Notes: a model not told the origin generated them from the sequence alone. DNA of 64,000 bases from Candidatus Gastranaerophilales bacterium (GCA_900770525.1 CAAHDT010000027.1:1-64000); one strand, 5' to 3'; counted from the stretch's first letter, positions 27,158 to 35,934 are shown. Program-made: numbers and translations.

Positions 27158-28078
27158 CTATGTTTCACTCAACTCATCCATAACACGATGAACATCTATC
27201 GTTAATGTATTTCGGTTTTGAAGAGCATTATTCAAATTTTCTCTGTATTCATCGACTTTCCCCTCTAATTTAGCTACTCTGGCAATATAGTAATACAAAT
27301 CCCCGATATCATTACACTCCTCAATTGCACGAAGAAGCATTTGCTTTGCATCTTCAAACAAACCCATTTTTACCAAAATTTTAGAATAATTTATGTAAGC
27401 ACCTTCATCTTTTGGATTAAGTTCAATAGTTTTGTCCAAATTTAGTGCTACCTGTTCATAATCTTGTTCATCGAATGCAATTGACGCAAGATTATAATAA
27501 GCCCAACTATAATCAGGAGAAATGCTTATAACTCTGTTAAAATGCTCTTTTGCACCTTCAAAATCACCCATTTCTTTCAAAATATTCCCAATATAAAAAT
27601 GTGCGTACAAATCCTCATCATTTAAATCAATCGTGTCCTGAAAATTCATCAATGCATTGACTAAATCCCCCTTCTTTAAATACGCGATTCCTTTATTAAA
27701 ATAAGAATTTGAATCATTCTCATCAGTTTTCAAAACGTCATCAAAACATTCAATAGCCTCGTCAAACCTCTTTAACTCAATAAAAACAAGACCAAGATTA
27801 TAAACTGCATCAACAAAATTTGGAACCAACTCTATTGAACGAATATACGAATCCGCCGCCTTATCAAACAACTTCTGTTTTTCATAAGCAATACCCAAAT
27901 TATAAAAAACTTCTTCATCATTTGGAAATTTCTTTGACAAGTAAATCAAATGTTGAGCTGCCTCTTTGGGAAAGCCGGCATCTATTAACAAAATTGCCAA
28001 ATCTCTTCTCACCTGAAAATTTTCAGGATCTTCATGTAATATATCTTGCAGCTCTTCAATTCTTTCCATATTTGCCAT
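27158..28078 (-). CDS. Cytoplasmic TPR protein
   Basis: 306 residues made almost entirely of tetratricopeptide repeats, about eight units of 34 residues starting near residue 20 (for example AVYNLGLVFIELKRFDEAIE, SYFNKGIAYLKKGDLVNALM, AYYNLASIAFDEQDYEQVAL). No signal peptide. A protein-interaction scaffold is inferred. It is probably translated from a leaderless mRNA: TTGCAC (28113-28108), 17 bases ending TGG, TAAAAT (28090-28085), then six bases and the ATG, with no Shine-Dalgarno. Confidence 0.9.
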   Translation of the reverse strand: MANMERIEELQDILHEDPENFQVRRDLAILLIDAGFPKEAAQHLIYLSKKFPNDEEVFYNLGIAYEKQKLFDKAADSYIRSIELVPNFVDAVYNLGLVFIELKRFDEAIECFDDVLKTDENDSNSYFNKGIAYLKKGDLVNALMNFQDTIDLNDEDLYAHFYIGNILKEMGDFEGAKEHFNRVISISPDYSWAYYNLASIAFDEQDYEQVALNLDKTIELNPKDEGAYINYSKILVKMGLFEDAKQMLLRAIEECNDIGDLYYYIARVAKLEGKVDEYRENLNNALQNRNTLTIDVHRVMDELSET

Positions 28079-28084
28079 AACAGT

Positions 28085-28113
28085 ATTTTACCAATTTTAT
28101 ATACAAAGTGCAA
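28085..28113 (-). promoter_or_regulatory. Leaderless-type promoter of the TPR gene
   Basis: Minus strand: -35 TTGCAC (28113-28108), 17-base spacer ending in TGG (extended -10), -10 TAAAAT (28090-28085). The ATG at 28078 begins at the seventh base after the -10, so transcription should start at or next to it. Confidence 0.65.
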
Positions 28114-28117
28114 GTAT

Positions 28118-28156
28118 AAAAAAGCCCCCTTTCACATAAGAAAGAAGGCTTTTAAC
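28118..28156 (-). terminator. Probable terminator of the SLH gene
   Basis: Stem of GCC and CTTTC paired with GAAAG and GGC around two mismatches (28124-28133 / 28141-28150), flanked by A and T runs. On the minus strand it ends in a T-rich stretch, 18 bases after the SLH gene stop. Imperfect but well placed. Confidence 0.65.
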
Positions 28157-28173
28157 ATTTTGATTATTAGAAA

Positions 28174-29319
28174 CTATTCGTAAATCCAACCGTTTGTCAA
28201 ATCAATTTTCAACGGCTTTAATAATCTCATATAAACAACATCATCAGGAGTTGCATCTAATTTTTCACCCTTCAAAGTTGCTCTGACAAATTTCATAAAC
28301 CAATTTCTATCCTTATGTAATTCACCGGTTGCAGAGAATTCTGTTACTTGGTCATTACCTGTTGTAATCAAAGAGTTTTGAAGTACCAAAACACCATTTC
28401 TTACGAACCATTTGCCACTTCTTACATCAAGCAATTGTCCTTTAAGGTTAGAGTTTTCATAAACAAGAATGAATTTTTCTCTTGTTACGTAATTTTGCGG
28501 AACTACAGCAACATACATGTCACCTGCTTGAGAAGATTGGGTTGAAAGATATTTGGTAACTTTTATCGGAACAACAGAGCCGGCAGGAATTGTACCTACA
28601 CTACCTTGAACACTGGCTTCAGGGATAACATACCCTTCACCGGTTTTCTTTCTCATAGCCTCAGCCAGTTTCGCATTCGGATTAAGTTTTGCTTGTTCTC
28701 TCATATTGTATAATATTGCAGCAACTTCTGCCCTTGTTGCAGGTCTGTTAGGTTCTAGTTCTAACTTAGCTTTATTAGGTGCAACAACAATCATGTTCAA
28801 AATTTCAGACTTTCCGGCAGGAATTAAGAAATCTGCAGGAATATTCTTTGCATCCGCATATTTTCTCTCCAAAACTTCGCGAGCCTTTGCCTCACTGATT
28901 TGTTCTGTCGTCAACGCATTTACTGCAACCGTTGTTGCTTCCGCTCTTGAAACAGAATCAGCAGGTCTAAACATATCTTTTTCACTTGAAATTAAATCAA
29001 AATACAACGCTTTTTGAATGGAATCATACGCCCAAAAATCAGGAGTTATATCCGCAAAAGTAACGGGTTGCGCAACCTTAGTATGCTCTTGTCCCAAAGC
29101 CTTTATCGCCATTGATGCAAATTCTGCTCTTGTTACATCTTCATCAGGTTTAAATGTTCCATCAGGGTATCCGACAATAACTCCGGCATCCGTTAAAATC
29201 TCAATTTGCTTTGCTGCCCAATGGTCTTTAGCAACATCAGGAAACTGAAAAGCATTTGCAGGCATTAAACCAAACGCCATTACCGCCGCAGAAAGAACTA
29301 TCTTAAACAAATTCTTCAT
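28174..29319 (-). CDS. Exported SLH-domain protein
   Basis: 381 residues with a signal peptide (cleavage after ANA, residue 23). Three S-layer homology segments follow: FPDVAKDHWAAKQIEILTDA (about 27-68, with GYPDGTFKPDEDVTRAEFA), a second at about 88-135 (FADITPDFWAYDSIQKAL), and a degenerate third near 160-215 (NRPATRAEVAAILYNM). The C-terminal part (about 230-381) is beta-rich and unassigned. In cyanobacteria-related diderms SLH domains anchor outer-membrane proteins to peptidoglycan-linked polymers; this protein lacks an obvious OprB-type barrel, so it is probably a periplasmic or envelope-linking protein. AGGAG precedes the ATG. Confidence 0.9.
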   Translation of the reverse strand: MKNLFKIVLSAAVMAFGLMPANAFQFPDVAKDHWAAKQIEILTDAGVIVGYPDGTFKPDEDVTRAEFASMAIKALGQEHTKVAQPVTFADITPDFWAYDSIQKALYFDLISSEKDMFRPADSVSRAEATTVAVNALTTEQISEAKAREVLERKYADAKNIPADFLIPAGKSEILNMIVVAPNKAKLELEPNRPATRAEVAAILYNMREQAKLNPNAKLAEAMRKKTGEGYVIPEASVQGSVGTIPAGSVVPIKVTKYLSTQSSQAGDMYVAVVPQNYVTREKFILVYENSNLKGQLLDVRSGKWFVRNGVLVLQNSLITTGNDQVTEFSATGELHKDRNWFMKFVRATLKGEKLDATPDDVVYMRLLKPLKIDLTNGWIYE

Positions 29320-29415
29320 ATCTTAACTCTCCTATATAAATAACTCTATAACATATTAATTTGAATATTTATTTATCTCAAGTTCATTTGAAGAAATGTA
29401 AAAACATGTTTTGTG

Positions 29416-29421
29416 TATAAT
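29416..29421 (+). promoter_or_regulatory. -10 box placing the rsmI start at its ATG
   Basis: A perfect TATAAT ends six bases before the ATG at 29428. No clear -35 is seen at the usual distance. Confidence 0.5.
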
Positions 29422-29427
29422 AGTTAT

Positions 29428-30240
29428 ATGAAAGATTATGATTTTTACATAGTTCCAACTCCAATAGGGAACCTCGGAGATATAACTCTTCGCGCAATTG
29501 AAATACTTAAATCAGTTGACCTTATAGCTTGTGAAGATATGCGTGTCACTCAAAAGTTACTAAATCACTATTCAATCGATACAAAGTGTATTTCTTATCA
29601 TAAATTTAATGAAAAAGAACGGGTTAACTATATGCTTTCTCAAATTAAGGATGGAAAGAAAATTGCACTCGTATCAGATGCTGGAACTCCGCTATTTTGT
29701 GACCCCGGAGCTGTACTTGTAAAAGAATTAATTCAAAACAATATCAAATTTACCGCCCTACCTGGGGCTAATGCCGTTGTAACCTTTTTATCACATGTTC
29801 CAAGAAACACAGAAGAATTCGCTTTCGTAGGTTTTTTACCAAGAACAGAATCTCAAATTAAAACGCTATTAAACAAATACCCAAAAACAGATATGATTTT
29901 TTATGAATCACCAAACAGGCTACTTGCAACTCTTGATATTATAAAAAACAATAATCCAAATTCAACGGTATCTATCGGAAGAGAGTTATCAAAAGTTTTT
30001 GAAGAAGTCGTCACAGACAATGTCGAAAACATAATAAAATATTTTTCCGAAAACACTCTAAAAGGCGAAATCGTCGGAATGGTTCACGGCACAACTCTTG
30101 CCGATGATATTTCTGAATATGATGACAAAATCAAAACACTTTTGGATAAAGGATATTCTTCAAAAGATATTTCCATTATTTTATCATCTTTATTGGACAT
30201 AAATAAAAATAAAGTTTATGAACACCTAAAAAACATGTAA
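29428..30240 (+). CDS. rsmI: 16S rRNA (cytidine-1402-2'-O)-methyltransferase
   Basis: Methylates the ribose of C1402 in 16S rRNA using S-adenosylmethionine. 270 residues from the ATG at 29428; an in-frame GTG at 29413 is rejected because it lies upstream of and in the -10 box. The tetrapyrrole-methylase fold shows VPTPIGNLGDITLRAIEIL at the start, ACEDMRVT, SDAGTPLFCDPG and LPGANAV, and FYESPNRL, all characteristic of RsmI. No Shine-Dalgarno; TATAAT ends six bases before the ATG, so a leaderless mRNA is likely. Convergent and abutting with folP (stop codons adjacent). Confidence 0.96.
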   Translation: MKDYDFYIVPTPIGNLGDITLRAIEILKSVDLIACEDMRVTQKLLNHYSIDTKCISYHKFNEKERVNYMLSQIKDGKKIALVSDAGTPLFCDPGAVLVKELIQNNIKFTALPGANAVVTFLSHVPRNTEEFAFVGFLPRTESQIKTLLNKYPKTDMIFYESPNRLLATLDIIKNNNPNSTVSIGRELSKVFEEVVTDNVENIIKYFSENTLKGEIVGMVHGTTLADDISEYDDKIKTLLDKGYSSKDISIILSSLLDINKNKVYEHLKNM

Positions 30241-31386
30241 TTAAAGTTGATTGTCCAACATATCTAAAAGTTTTCTGTGCAATTTAACATTATGAACGCG
30301 AATAATATCAACTTTTCGCTCAACGGCAAGAGTATTCAATGCAACGGTATAAATGTCTTTAATATCGTTGTCTTCATCTGCCATATTAAGTAAGCTTTTT
30401 CTTGAAACTCCCAGCAAAATCGGACAATCTAGCGCTCTCAACTCACCAATTCTTTTTATTATCTCGAAATTATGTTCACGAGTTTTTCCAAATCCTATCC
30501 CCGGGTCTATGATTATATTATCTTTATTTATTCCTTTGCTTGTAGCAAGTTCAATGCGCCTATTCAAATCTAAAAATATTTCATCCATTAAATTTGTATA
30601 CATAGGATTAATCTGCATAGTTTCAGGAATTCCCTTTGAGTGCTGAATAATCACAGGACACTCAAAATCAGCAACAACTTCTGCCATATTTTCATCGAAC
30701 AACAAGCCTGACACATCGTTTATTGCTGTCGCTCCGGCTTCCAGACAATATTTTGCAACTTCCGCGCTTCTTGTATCAATACTTATCGGAATATCTATAT
30801 TATTTTCTCTTACAAAATCTAATATAGGAATAATTTTTTCTAACTGCGCCCCAGCTGAAACAGGTTCCGAATACGGCTTTGTCGACTCAGCCCCAATATC
30901 AACCATATCGGCACCATCTTCAACCAAACGAACAAGCTGCATTGCAGCCTCTTCAAAATTCTCGTACATTCCACCATCAGAAAACGAATTGTGAGTAAGG
31001 TTCAAAATTCCCATAATTTGAGTTCTGTCACCGGACTCAATAGCCATAAAATTCTCAATTTCTCGCCCTAATTTTCTTAACCCGAAAGGTTGCAAGCCGA
31101 GTTTAACTGCTATTTTAGCTATCTGCGACAAACTTCCACCCAAAATACAATCAGTTTTGTCAATATTTCCTGTTATTGTATTTTTGTTAGTAGCACAATC
31201 CGCCCCGACAGACAATGCCGTCTGTTTCAAGATATTAGCTTGAGCCACTGAAAGACCGAATATTTTTATATTTTTATAATAAAACTTTTCACAAGCTCTG
31301 GACGCATAAGCCTTGTCAAAGCCTATCGCGTTTAATTCTGTCAATATATCTTCAGTTTTTAGTTCTCTTAAAACAAAATCATGCAT
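30241..31386 (-). CDS. folP: Dihydropteroate synthase with N-terminal extension
   Basis: Joins p-aminobenzoate to 6-hydroxymethyl-dihydropterin pyrophosphate in folate synthesis; the sulfonamide target. 381 residues; the TIM-barrel domain starts near residue 118 (MGILNLTHNSFSDGG) and keeps DIGAESTKP, SIDTRSAEVA, INDVSG, DPGIGFGKT and the final IRVHNV. The first 115 residues are an extra domain as seen in clostridial FolP proteins. No Shine-Dalgarno: TTGAAT (31421-31416), 17 bases, TGcTAAACT (-10 at 31398-31393), six bases and ATG, suggesting a leaderless mRNA. Confidence 0.95.
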   Translation of the reverse strand: MHDFVLRELKTEDILTELNAIGFDKAYASRACEKFYYKNIKIFGLSVAQANILKQTALSVGADCATNKNTITGNIDKTDCILGGSLSQIAKIAVKLGLQPFGLRKLGREIENFMAIESGDRTQIMGILNLTHNSFSDGGMYENFEEAAMQLVRLVEDGADMVDIGAESTKPYSEPVSAGAQLEKIIPILDFVRENNIDIPISIDTRSAEVAKYCLEAGATAINDVSGLLFDENMAEVVADFECPVIIQHSKGIPETMQINPMYTNLMDEIFLDLNRRIELATSKGINKDNIIIDPGIGFGKTREHNFEIIKRIGELRALDCPILLGVSRKSLLNMADEDNDIKDIYTVALNTLAVERKVDIIRVHNVKLHRKLLDMLDNQL

Positions 31387-31392
31387 AACAAA

Positions 31393-31421
31393 AGTTTAGC
31401 ATGATTTTATATAATATTCAA
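31393..31421 (-). promoter_or_regulatory. Leaderless-type promoter of folP
   Basis: Minus strand: -35 TTGAAT (31421-31416), 17-base spacer, extended -10 TGc plus TAAACT (31398-31393). The ATG at 31386 begins at the seventh base after the box. Confidence 0.55.
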
Positions 31422-31436
31422 ATTGTAAAAACTATA

Positions 31437-31901
31437 TTAATTGTTTTGAGTTAAATTACTTAACTTGTGCAAAAATGCATCATAAACCTCGGCAAGCCCT
31501 GCAACAAATACAAACACAGAAGCAACACCACCAATTGCACCACCAAGCTTGCCTGTAAACATACCTTTCATAAACTTTGGCATTCTTGATTTTTCTGCCC
31601 ATGACGCAATATCAAGCTTTAAACGCTTTGCATTTACCTTTAATGCATTCCACAATGAACTCGTTTCTCTAACCGGTTGATTCATCGCATTTAAACCGGT
31701 TGCAGCATTGTTAACAGCTTTTGCAACATTTTCGCTTGAGCGAAAAGCTTTAAAAGCAGCACCGCGAGTAGCTGAATATCCAGCCCCTGCAGCACCTGTT
31801 GCCGCCGCAGCATCTCCGACTCTTTCATGACGTTTGTCATCTCTGTCAGAGTTACCGCTTGTGAATGTTACAACTTTTGGACCAATTGCACTAAGCTGCA
31901 T
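31437..31901 (-). CDS. Unknown small protein with VTFTSG N-terminal motif and Gly-rich C-terminal hydrophobic segment
   Basis: 154 residues from the ATG at 31901, chosen because AAGGAG lies nine bases upstream; two earlier in-frame ATG codons have no suitable site. The N-terminus MQLSAIGPKVVTFTSGN carries the VxFxxG motif seen in neighbouring unknown proteins. A Gly/Ala-rich segment (AAAATGAAGAGYSATRGAAF) follows, and a hydrophobic helix GAIGGVASVFVFVAGLAEVY lies near the end. No family recognised. It overlaps the end of the upstream gene by 11 bases, so they are translationally coupled partners. Confidence 0.78.
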   Translation of the reverse strand: MQLSAIGPKVVTFTSGNSDRDDKRHERVGDAAAATGAAGAGYSATRGAAFKAFRSSENVAKAVNNAATGLNAMNQPVRETSSLWNALKVNAKRLKLDIASWAEKSRMPKFMKGMFTGKLGGAIGGVASVFVFVAGLAEVYDAFLHKLSNLTQNN

Positions 31902-32694
31902 CTGACTCATCTCCTTTTTCAAATCTGACTTGACGACCATTTACATAGTAATTACCATTTTCATCAGATTGAACATTTTGTCTGCGTCCATCAATTGTTT
32001 TTCCGCCTAAGACATTTATAGCAGCAGCGCCACCACCGGCAACACCCATGCCTTCAACAAACACTCTTTTATAATTTAAATTCTTGAAGTAATCAACAGT
32101 GTCATCTTTAAATTTTGCAACTTTTTTATAAGCCGCATTATCTTTAACAGCCTGTTTCCAATCTTTTAAAGTCTTGCCAACAGAAGTTTTGCCAAAAGAT
32201 TCTTCCCATTTATCAACTTTTTTGTCAGCCCCCTTGTAAAGTTTTGTACCTTTTAAGAATGTGCAAACATCATCATATTTTTTTGAAATATAAGTTCCAG
32301 CATCTTCAAAGCCTTTTGTAACTGCTTTTCCTAATTTTGATTTCAACATTTTAGAGCCAACTTCAAGAGTTCCTACAGAACCCCATCTTAAACCGCCCCA
32401 TCCGATAGCGACAGCAGTAATTCCGGATAAAACCTTTGTTCCGGTACGAACACCGGGAACAGACTCTGTAGTTCTTGCAATGCTATCAACATTAGCTTTT
32501 GTCTGTTTCCATAAATCCAACTCTTTCTTAGCATCCGCTTTTTCCTTTGAAAAATCGCACGAATCACCTTCTTCATAAGGAATTTCTTCAAAATCAGACT
32601 CATCAAGATCAATAACTTCCGGCAATTCTCTGTAATTTCCGAATGTCGGAACTTTATTATAGCTATTTACTAAATTTGGTTGAATTGTTAACAT
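31891..32694 (-). CDS. Unknown protein with PTFGN N-terminal motif
   Basis: 267 residues. N-terminus MLTIQPNLVNSYNKVPTFGN, then a strongly acidic stretch (IDLDESDFEEIPYEEGD), a helical and Gly-rich segment with weak hydrophobicity (TKVLSGITAVAIGWGGLRWG, about 85-104), a Lys/Asp-rich helical middle, a second Gly-rich hydrophobic segment (VEGMGVAGGGAAAINVLGG, about 215-233) and a charged tail. No signal peptide, no known family. GGAG lies before the ATG. First gene of a two-gene unit with the overlapping 31437-31901 gene. Layout resembles the other unknown proteins with an N-terminal F-x-G motif in this window. Confidence 0.78.
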   Translation of the reverse strand: MLTIQPNLVNSYNKVPTFGNYRELPEVIDLDESDFEEIPYEEGDSCDFSKEKADAKKELDLWKQTKANVDSIARTTESVPGVRTGTKVLSGITAVAIGWGGLRWGSVGTLEVGSKMLKSKLGKAVTKGFEDAGTYISKKYDDVCTFLKGTKLYKGADKKVDKWEESFGKTSVGKTLKDWKQAVKDNAAYKKVAKFKDDTVDYFKNLNYKRVFVEGMGVAGGGAAAINVLGGKTIDGRRQNVQSDENGNYYVNGRQVRFEKGDESDAA

Positions 32695-32860
32695 ATACCT
32701 ACACTCCAGATTCTATAAATTTTCAGTAATTCTTAAACCTTCTGAAAATTTTTTTTTGCGCAAATCACACTAAATTTTTAATAATTTGTTACAAATATTA
32801 CACACATAGTATCGCACATTTTTCTTAATTTGTAAACATTTTTATGAAGATATTATAACA

Positions 32861-32885
32861 AAGGCGGGTAAGAAACTCCCGCCTT
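32861..32885 (-). terminator. Probable terminator of the efp-accB-accC operon
   Basis: Inverted repeat AAGGCGGG (32861-32868) / CCCGCCTT (32878-32885), GC-rich against an AT-rich background, 11 bases after the accC stop. The T tract on the minus strand is short (TTTGTT). Confidence 0.75.
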
Positions 32886-32896
32886 CGCATAAATAA

Positions 32897-34246
32897 CTAT
32901 TTTCCTTTACGTTTGTAAAAATCCTCTATGAAACTGGTATTAAAATTACCACTCATAAAAACAGGATCTTCAATAATAGCCTGATGGAACGGAATAGTTG
33001 TTTCAACGCCAGTGATAACATATTCCTTCAAAGCTCTGTACATTCTTCTTCGAGCTTCGTTTCTTGTTCTTCCCCAACAAATTAATTTTCCAATCATTGA
33101 ATCATAATATGGAGGAATTTTATAATCCTGATATGCGTGAGAATCTACTCTAACTCCAAAACCTCCAGGGGTAACATAACCTGTAATCTCCCCAGGATTT
33201 GGCATAAAGTCTTTTTCAGGATTTTCAGCATTAATACGACACTCAATAGCATGCCCTCTTAATACAATATCATCCTGAGTAAAATCAAGCTTTTCACCGG
33301 AAGCAACCATGATTTGTTCTCTAACCAAGTCTATGTTCGAAATCATTTCTGTTACACAGTGCTCTACCTGAATTCTTGTATTCATTTCCATAAAATACCA
33401 TTTACCGTCATGGTCAAGCAAGAATTCACAAGTTCCGGCACCTTCATAGTTGATAGCTTTAGCGGCACGAACAGCAGCAGCCCCCATTTCGTGACGAGTT
33501 TTTTCGTCTATTGCAGGAGATGGAGCCTCTTCCAAAAGTTTTTGGTGACGTCTTTGAATAGAACAATCTCTTTCACCTAAGTGAACAACATTACCATATT
33601 GATCCGCCAAAATTTGAACCTCAATATGTCTTGGATTTTCCAAATATTTTTCAGCATAAACATCAGGATTACCAAAGAAATTCTGTGCCTCAGATTGGCA
33701 TAAGTTCATATTATCTTCTACATCATCATCAGAACGGCAAATTCTCATACCTTTACCGCCCCCACCTGCTGTAGCTTTCAAAATTATCGGATAACCGGCT
33801 TTTGCAGCAAATGCCTTAACTTCTTCCGGAGTTTTCAAAATTCCGGTCCCAGGAGTTACCGGCACATTATTGTCGATCATTGTTTGTCTTGCAGTTGCCT
33901 TATCTCCCATTTTTCTCATAGCATCCGCAGTTGGTCCGATAAATTTTATACCTTGTTTTTCGCAAATTTCTGCAAAATCAGCTCTTTCTGACATAAAACC
34001 GTACCCGGGGTGAATCGCATCAGCCCCAGACACATCCGCGGCAGCCATTATTGCAGGAATACTCAAATAACTCTTTGAACTTTGAGCAGGTCCAATACAA
34101 TAAGCCTCCGTAGCAAGTCTTACATGAAGAGAGTTTGCATCTGCTTGTGAATAAATCGCAACAGTCGGAATTCCGATTTCTCTACATGCTCTAATAATTC
34201 TTACAGCTATTTCGCCTCTATTGGCGATTAAAACTTTTCTAAACAT
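32897..34246 (-). CDS. accC: Acetyl-CoA carboxylase, biotin carboxylase subunit
   Basis: Carboxylates the biotin on AccB using ATP and bicarbonate, the first half of malonyl-CoA synthesis. The 449-residue ATP-grasp protein shows the glycine-rich ATP loop [13 protein letters not shown] near 158-170, [28 protein letters not shown] near 285-298 and [16 protein letters not shown]. Full length. Third gene of the efp-accB-accC operon, 64 bases after accB. Confidence 0.97.
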   Translation of the reverse strand: MFRKVLIANRGEIAVRIIRACREIGIPTVAIYSQADANSLHVRLATEAYCIGPAQSSKSYLSIPAIMAAADVSGADAIHPGYGFMSERADFAEICEKQGIKFIGPTADAMRKMGDKATARQTMIDNNVPVTPGTGILKTPEEVKAFAAKAGYPIILKATAGGGGKGMRICRSDDDVEDNMNLCQSEAQNFFGNPDVYAEKYLENPRHIEVQILADQYGNVVHLGERDCSIQRRHQKLLEEAPSPAIDEKTRHEMGAAAVRAAKAINYEGAGTCEFLLDHDGKWYFMEMNTRIQVEHCVTEMISNIDLVREQIMVASGEKLDFTQDDIVLRGHAIECRINAENPEKDFMPNPGEITGYVTPGGFGVRVDSHAYQDYKIPPYYDSMIGKLICWGRTRNEARRRMYRALKEYVITGVETTIPFHQAIIEDPVFMSGNFNTSFIEDFYKRKGK

Positions 34247-34310
34247 AATCCCTATCCCTAATAAATAGAGAAGAGCGTTTCAAAACAACTCTTCCCTTTA
34301 ATCTTAATTC

Positions 34311-34760
34311 TTATTCTTCAACATACATCAAAACTTGTCCAAATTCAACAGGTTGACCGTCTTGAACACAAATTTCAACAACTTTACCTGAAACTTCAGA
34401 CTCAATTTCGTTCATAAGCTTCATTGCTTCAATAATACAAACTTTGTCACCTTTGTTAATTGATTTTCCAACAGTAACAAAAGCTGCTGCATCCGGTGAA
34501 GGGGCTGAATAGAATGTACCAACCATTGGAGAAGTAATAGGGGTTCCCTTCTTAACTTCTTCAGTCTTTGGAGCCGCTTGTGGAGCTGGAGCTGCTGCTT
34601 GAGTTGTCGCAACCGGAGTTGCAACTGTTGCAGCAGGAGCAATTACGACATCTTTCCTGATAGTAATAGCTTGCTCACCATCTTCCAATGAAATTTCTGT
34701 CAATTCATTTTCTGCCAACACTTTTGAAAGTTTTTCAATATAATCTATATCAAATTTCAT
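34311..34760 (-). CDS. accB: Biotin carboxyl carrier protein of acetyl-CoA carboxylase
   Basis: 149 residues from the ATG at 34760 ([15 protein letters not shown]), chosen for the AAAGGT site; an upstream in-frame ATG has none. N-terminal domain, an Ala/Pro-rich linker (about 50-75) and a biotinyl domain with the biotin-accepting lysine in [11 protein letters not shown]. Carries CO2 between AccC and the carboxyltransferase. Directly upstream of accC as in most bacteria; the accA/accD subunits are not in the window. Confidence 0.96.
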   Translation of the reverse strand: MKFDIDYIEKLSKVLAENELTEISLEDGEQAITIRKDVVIAPAATVATPVATTQAAAPAPQAAPKTEEVKKGTPITSPMVGTFYSAPSPDAAAFVTVGKSINKGDKVCIIEAMKLMNEIESEVSGKVVEICVQDGQPVEFGQVLMYVEE

Positions 34761-34859
34761 TTCTATGACCTTTCTAATTATCATACGCAAAATGTCACTT
34801 TTGCAGTTCTGTAAAAAAACATGAACAAGTCACTTGAACTTGTCCATGTTTAAACAAAT

Positions 34860-35417
34860 TTACGCTCTATCAAGATACTCATTTGTTCTTGTATCAACTC
34901 TGATTTTATCTCCGTTAGAAACAAAGAAAGGAACGTTTACAACGGCACCTGTTTCAAGAGTAGCAGGTTTTGTACCACCTTGAGCAGTATTCCCCTTTTC
35001 AGAAGGTGGAGTATCAGTAACTTCAAGAACAACGTGAGCAGGAATATCAACACCGATAATTCTGCCATCGTGCAATAATACTTGAACAATCATATTTTCT
35101 TTAAGGTACTTAACACCATCTCCAACTTGCTCAGCTGTAACTTGCAATTGTTCATATGTTTCCATATCCATCATTACAAATTCTGAACCTTCTTTATATA
35201 AATATTGCATTTCACGTCTATCTAGAGTAGCTTTACCAACTTTTTCACCAGCTCTGAATGTTTTTTCAACTACCTGACCGGTTTCAACGTTTTTCAACTT
35301 TGTTCTAACAAAAGCTGCGCCTTTACCGGGTTTTACGTGCAAGAACTCAACTACAGACCAAAGTCCGTTATCTAATTCTAGAGTTAAGCCTGTTTTTAAG
35401 TCATTTACTGAAATCAT
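34860..35417 (-). CDS. efp: Elongation factor P
   Basis: Relieves ribosome stalling at polyproline. 185 residues with three beta-barrel domains; the loop at the tip of domain I is [16 protein letters not shown] with a lysine at the position modified in other bacteria. AGGGGAAA lies before the ATG. efp upstream of accB-accC is an arrangement common in Firmicutes and Cyanobacteria. A promoter, TTGAAA-N16-TGgTAAACT, is visible at 35460-35487. Confidence 0.96.
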   Translation of the reverse strand: MISVNDLKTGLTLELDNGLWSVVEFLHVKPGKGAAFVRTKLKNVETGQVVEKTFRAGEKVGKATLDRREMQYLYKEGSEFVMMDMETYEQLQVTAEQVGDGVKYLKENMIVQVLLHDGRIIGVDIPAHVVLEVTDTPPSEKGNTAQGGTKPATLETGAVVNVPFFVSNGDKIRVDTRTNEYLDRA

Positions 35418-35459
35418 ACTTTTTCCCCTATTTAAAATAATACTTTTACTTGTAAAGTA

Positions 35460-35487
35460 AGTTTACCATAAACAAAAGTTTTTTCAA
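35460..35487 (-). promoter_or_regulatory. efp-acc operon promoter
   Basis: Minus strand -35 TTGAAA (35487-35482), 16-base spacer ending in TGG, -10 TAAACT (35465-35460). The leader is about 40 bases and ends with an AGGGG ribosome site. Confidence 0.6.
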
Positions 35488-35517
35488 AATTTGATTACAA
35501 AATGTTACTATAAAACA

Positions 35518-35835
35518 CTAAAACAAAATATCTTTAAGCACCCTATACACCAGTTTCAACTTGTCTTCCGGGCATTTTTTTACAAGGGTAATTATCTCAT
35601 CAACAAGCTCATCACTTGATTTTTGGTAATCGTACTCAAACAAATCTTTTACCTCTAACCCAAAAACATCCGCCAATTTTTCTAAATTAACCATAGTCGT
35701 AAAAGTCGTACCGGTTTCAATATTCCCAACTTGTTTTTGAAAAACTCCGAGCTTTTCAGCCAACTGTTCTTGAGTAAGATTATTCTTTTTTCTAAGTTCC
35801 TTTATTCGTTTACCAAAAAGTTTAAGTGAATTCAT
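35518..35835 (-). CDS. XRE-family regulator with helical tail, prepilin locus 2
   Basis: 105 residues: HTH_3 domain about 8-63 (LTQEQLAEKLGVFQKQVGNI) and a C-terminal tail (DELVDEIITLVKKCPEDKLK) homologous to that of the regulator at 24051. Unlike the other three regulators in this window it has a normal ribosome site, AAGGAG seven bases before the ATG. Divergent from the prepilin-like gene at 35987; a 9-10-9 inverted repeat lies between them, as does a half site like the 27-bp palindrome of its paralogue. Its downstream neighbour is the efp operon, also on the minus strand. Confidence 0.9.
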   Translation of the reverse strand: MNSLKLFGKRIKELRKKNNLTQEQLAEKLGVFQKQVGNIETGTTFTTMVNLEKLADVFGLEVKDLFEYDYQKSSDELVDEIITLVKKCPEDKLKLVYRVLKDILF

Positions 35836-35853
35836 TCTAACTCCTTATTTTTT

Positions 35854-35934
35854 ATTTTATAAACTATTTGGCAAACGTGGCACCCATTTTAAATATCTAT
35901 ATATCTTGAAATAGATATTAAAACATGGTATTGT
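35854..35934. promoter_or_regulatory. Divergent promoter/operator of prepilin-XRE locus 2
   Basis: Perfect inverted repeat AATATCTAT (35892-35900), 10-base spacer, ATAGATATT (35911-35919): the same 9-10-9 geometry as locus 1. It brackets the -35 TTGAAA (35906-35911) of a plus-strand promoter with a 17-base spacer ending TGG and -10 TATTGT (35929-35934) for the prepilin gene. Nearer the regulator, 35854-35872 ends in TATTTGGC and matches one arm of the 24002-24028 palindrome at 16 of 19 bases. Confidence 0.6.

Noticed and set aside
29413..29427. GTG start for rsmI five codons upstream
   Set aside because: It lies within and before the TATAAT box, so it would not be in the mRNA; conserved RsmI sequence begins after the ATG at 29428.
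31437..32694. One gene split by a frameshift
   Set aside because: The downstream gene has its own AAGGAG and start codon, and its N-terminus carries the same kind of motif as other complete proteins, so two overlapping genes are more likely.
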